A stretch of 64,000 bases of DNA from Acidisarcina sp. (lineage in GTDB: Bacteria > Acidobacteriota > Terriglobia > Terriglobales > Acidobacteriaceae): contig DATLIY010000003.1 of the NCBI GenBank assembly GCA_035539175.1, positions 186,001 to 250,000 of the forward strand. Reading direction: 5' to 3'. Below, one piece after another: positions 62,988 to 64,000 of this stretch. Positions within the stretch are counted from its first letter, which is position 1, and each line of letters begins with the position of its first letter. A model generated the notes under the pieces. The model was given only the letters and a program-made list of their open reading frames with translations, was not told where the DNA came from and searched no databases. Position numbers and translations under genes: made by a program.

Positions 62988-64000
62988 CAGGACATCGGCT
63001 CGAAGTGGCCGATGTCTTCCGCGGTTTTCAGGAGCAGTTCTTCCAAGGCTGGCGCCACGCACTGTCGGACCAGCAACGGAAGGTGCTGCGCGATATCGGT
63101 CTGTGCCGCACAGCCGGGCTGGGCACTCATCTGGAACGCTGCGATCGATGCAGCTACGAAACGCTGGCATACGACTCGTGCCGCAATCGGCACTGTCCCA
63201 AGTGCCAGTCTTCAGCGCGCGATCGATGGCTGCTCAAGCAGGCTGCCAGCCTGCTGCCGGTGTCCTACGTCCACGCAGTCTTCACCGTCCCGGAACAACT
63301 GGCGCCCATCGCACTGCGCAACCAGAAGGTCTTCTATTCGATGCTGTTTCGCGCAGCTTCCGAGACCCTGTTGGAGATCGCCGCGGATCCACGGCACCTT
63401 GGCGCGCACATAGGCATCCTTGCCGTTCTTCATACCTGGAGTCAGAACCTCCAGTTCCATCCCCATCTGCACTGTCTTATCCCTGCTGGGGGGCTGGCTC
63501 CCGATCACTCCAACTGGGTGGCTACGAGACGCCACGGCTTCTTCCTCCCAGTGCGCGTGCTCAGCCGCATGTTCCGTGGCAAGCTGCTCAGCTTTCTGAA
63601 GCGAAGCTACCGCAGCGGCGAGCTATGTTTCACCGGCAAGGTAGCTGCACTGTCCTCCCCGCGCACCTTCTACTCGCTGCTCGGAAGCCTGAGACGGAAG
63701 GAGTGGGTGGTCTACTCCAAGCCTCCTTTCGGCGGACCCGAGCATGTGCTGAAGTATCTGGCACGCTACACGCATCGGGTCGCCATCTCTAACGGAAGGA
63801 TGATAAGCATCGAGAACGGTCAGGTGCGCTTTCGCTGGCGCGATTCGCGGCACGGCAACCGCAGCAGCACCATGAGGCTCGAGGCTACCGAGTTCATCCG
63901 GCGCTTCCTTCTCCACGTCCTGCCCTCCGGTTTCGTGAAGATTCGGCACTTCGGCCTGCTTGCCAACCGGAACCGACGGCGCGCGCTGGCCCTATGCCGA
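62984..64000 (+). CDS. IS91 family HUH transposase (right end missing)
   Basis: 339 residues visible, open to the window edge. The zinc module ERCDRCSYETLAYDSCRNR continues into HCPKCQ; a transposase core follows with the HUH motif FHPHLHCLI and the Y motif LKYLARYTHRVAIS. This is the rolling-circle Y1-type transposase of IS91/IS801. Full-length members are about 370-400 residues, so little is missing. It starts inside the recombinase stop codon (ATGA). Confidence 0.92.
   Translation, partial: MTGHRLEVADVFRGFQEQFFQGWRHALSDQQRKVLRDIGLCRTAGLGTHLERCDRCSYETLAYDSCRNRHCPKCQSSARDRWLLKQAASLLPVSYVHAVFTVPEQLAPIALRNQKVFYSMLFRAASETLLEIAADPRHLGAHIGILAVLHTWSQNLQFHPHLHCLIPAGGLAPDHSNWVATRRHGFFLPVRVLSRMFRGKLLSFLKRSYRSGELCFTGKVAALSSPRTFYSLLGSLRRKEWVVYSKPPFGGPEHVLKYLARYTHRVAISNGRMISIENGQVRFRWRDSRHGNRSSTMRLEATEFIRRFLLHVLPSGFVKIRHFGLLANRNRRRALALCR

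Larger units (their letters stand above)
61995..64000 (+). mobile_element. IS91-type element, right end outside the window
   Basis: A tyrosine recombinase and an HUH transposase overlap by four bases (ATGA) and fill the last 1.9 kb, the two-gene layout of many IS91-family elements. The left boundary is not fixed; a GCTCATC/GATGAGC hairpin near 61995-62021 is a candidate terminus, since IS91-type elements carry hairpin ends and no terminal inverted repeats. The insertion follows the truncated sigma unit. Confidence 0.75.

Noticed and set aside
62890-63792. Long plus-strand frame of 300 codons across the recombinase/transposase junction
   Set aside because: It is the wrong frame of the HUH transposase, which carries the zinc, HUH and Y motifs in the frame starting at 62984.
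1-64000. CRISPR array, rRNA genes, prophage or replication origin
   Set aside because: No regularly spaced repeats, rRNA-like sequence, phage structural genes or DnaA-box cluster were seen in the reading of the window.

Overview
The window looks like chromosome from an acidobacterium (Acidobacteriota, probably Terriglobia/Acidobacteriaceae). The evidence is three Oar-like TonB-dependent receptors of about 1100 residues with an N-terminal carboxypeptidase-regulatory-like domain, Tat-exported enzymes, an intergenic element whose reverse complement reads HPERSxGP (abundant in this group), and the mix of housekeeping genes. This assignment rests on family knowledge and no database search was run.

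Region by region. 1-7.2 kb: the end of a TonB receptor, then a probable N-glycoprotein catabolic group (cutC-like, ROK sugar kinase, Tat-exported glycosylasparaginase), then a secreted phospholipase C/acid phosphatase-type phosphoesterase. 7.9-21.3 kb: five co-directional genes: TonB receptor, CehA/McbA-like metallohydrolase, PafA-like phosphatase, a 986-residue protein joining an ECF sigma factor to a zinc anti-sigma motif, one membrane helix and a large periplasmic part, and a second paralogous TonB receptor. This is the most unusual system in the window: a probable one-polypeptide sigma/anti-sigma regulator between two receptors. 21.3-25.2 kb: an accessory block (unknown protein, metallophosphoesterase, a 56-residue protein made only of four DnaJ-type zinc knuckles, a BCS1-like AAA+ ATPase) ending at tRNA-Val(GAC).

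25.4-46 kb is mostly housekeeping: a PgsA-like phosphatidyltransferase; a complete isc operon (iscR-type regulator, iscS, iscU, iscA, hscB, hscA, fdx, iscX) with a promoter and a repeated operator-like 17-mer; yraN; two cation-efflux proteins; a class III aminotransferase; aroB-menG; OsmC; a PASTA protein; and the minus-strand run yhaM-like, EVE, aroC, def, fmt, rsmB. 46-54.6 kb: SurA-like foldase with a long charged tail, a TetR regulator divergent from an ECF sigma factor across a 22-bp palindrome, a C-terminal processing protease, a GH5 glycosidase and two tandem Cu/Zn superoxide dismutases.

54.7-58 kb holds an MtrAB-type pair (decaheme cytochrome plus outer-membrane barrel), implying electron transfer across the outer membrane. 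58.4-64 kb is disturbed: a multi-HTH protein whose frame is interrupted by one stop codon, an unknown gene running out of frame into the 3' end of a sigma-factor gene that still precedes its probable membrane anti-sigma partner, and an IS91-type element (tyrosine recombinase plus HUH transposase) running off the right edge. I saw no rRNA genes, CRISPR array or prophage.
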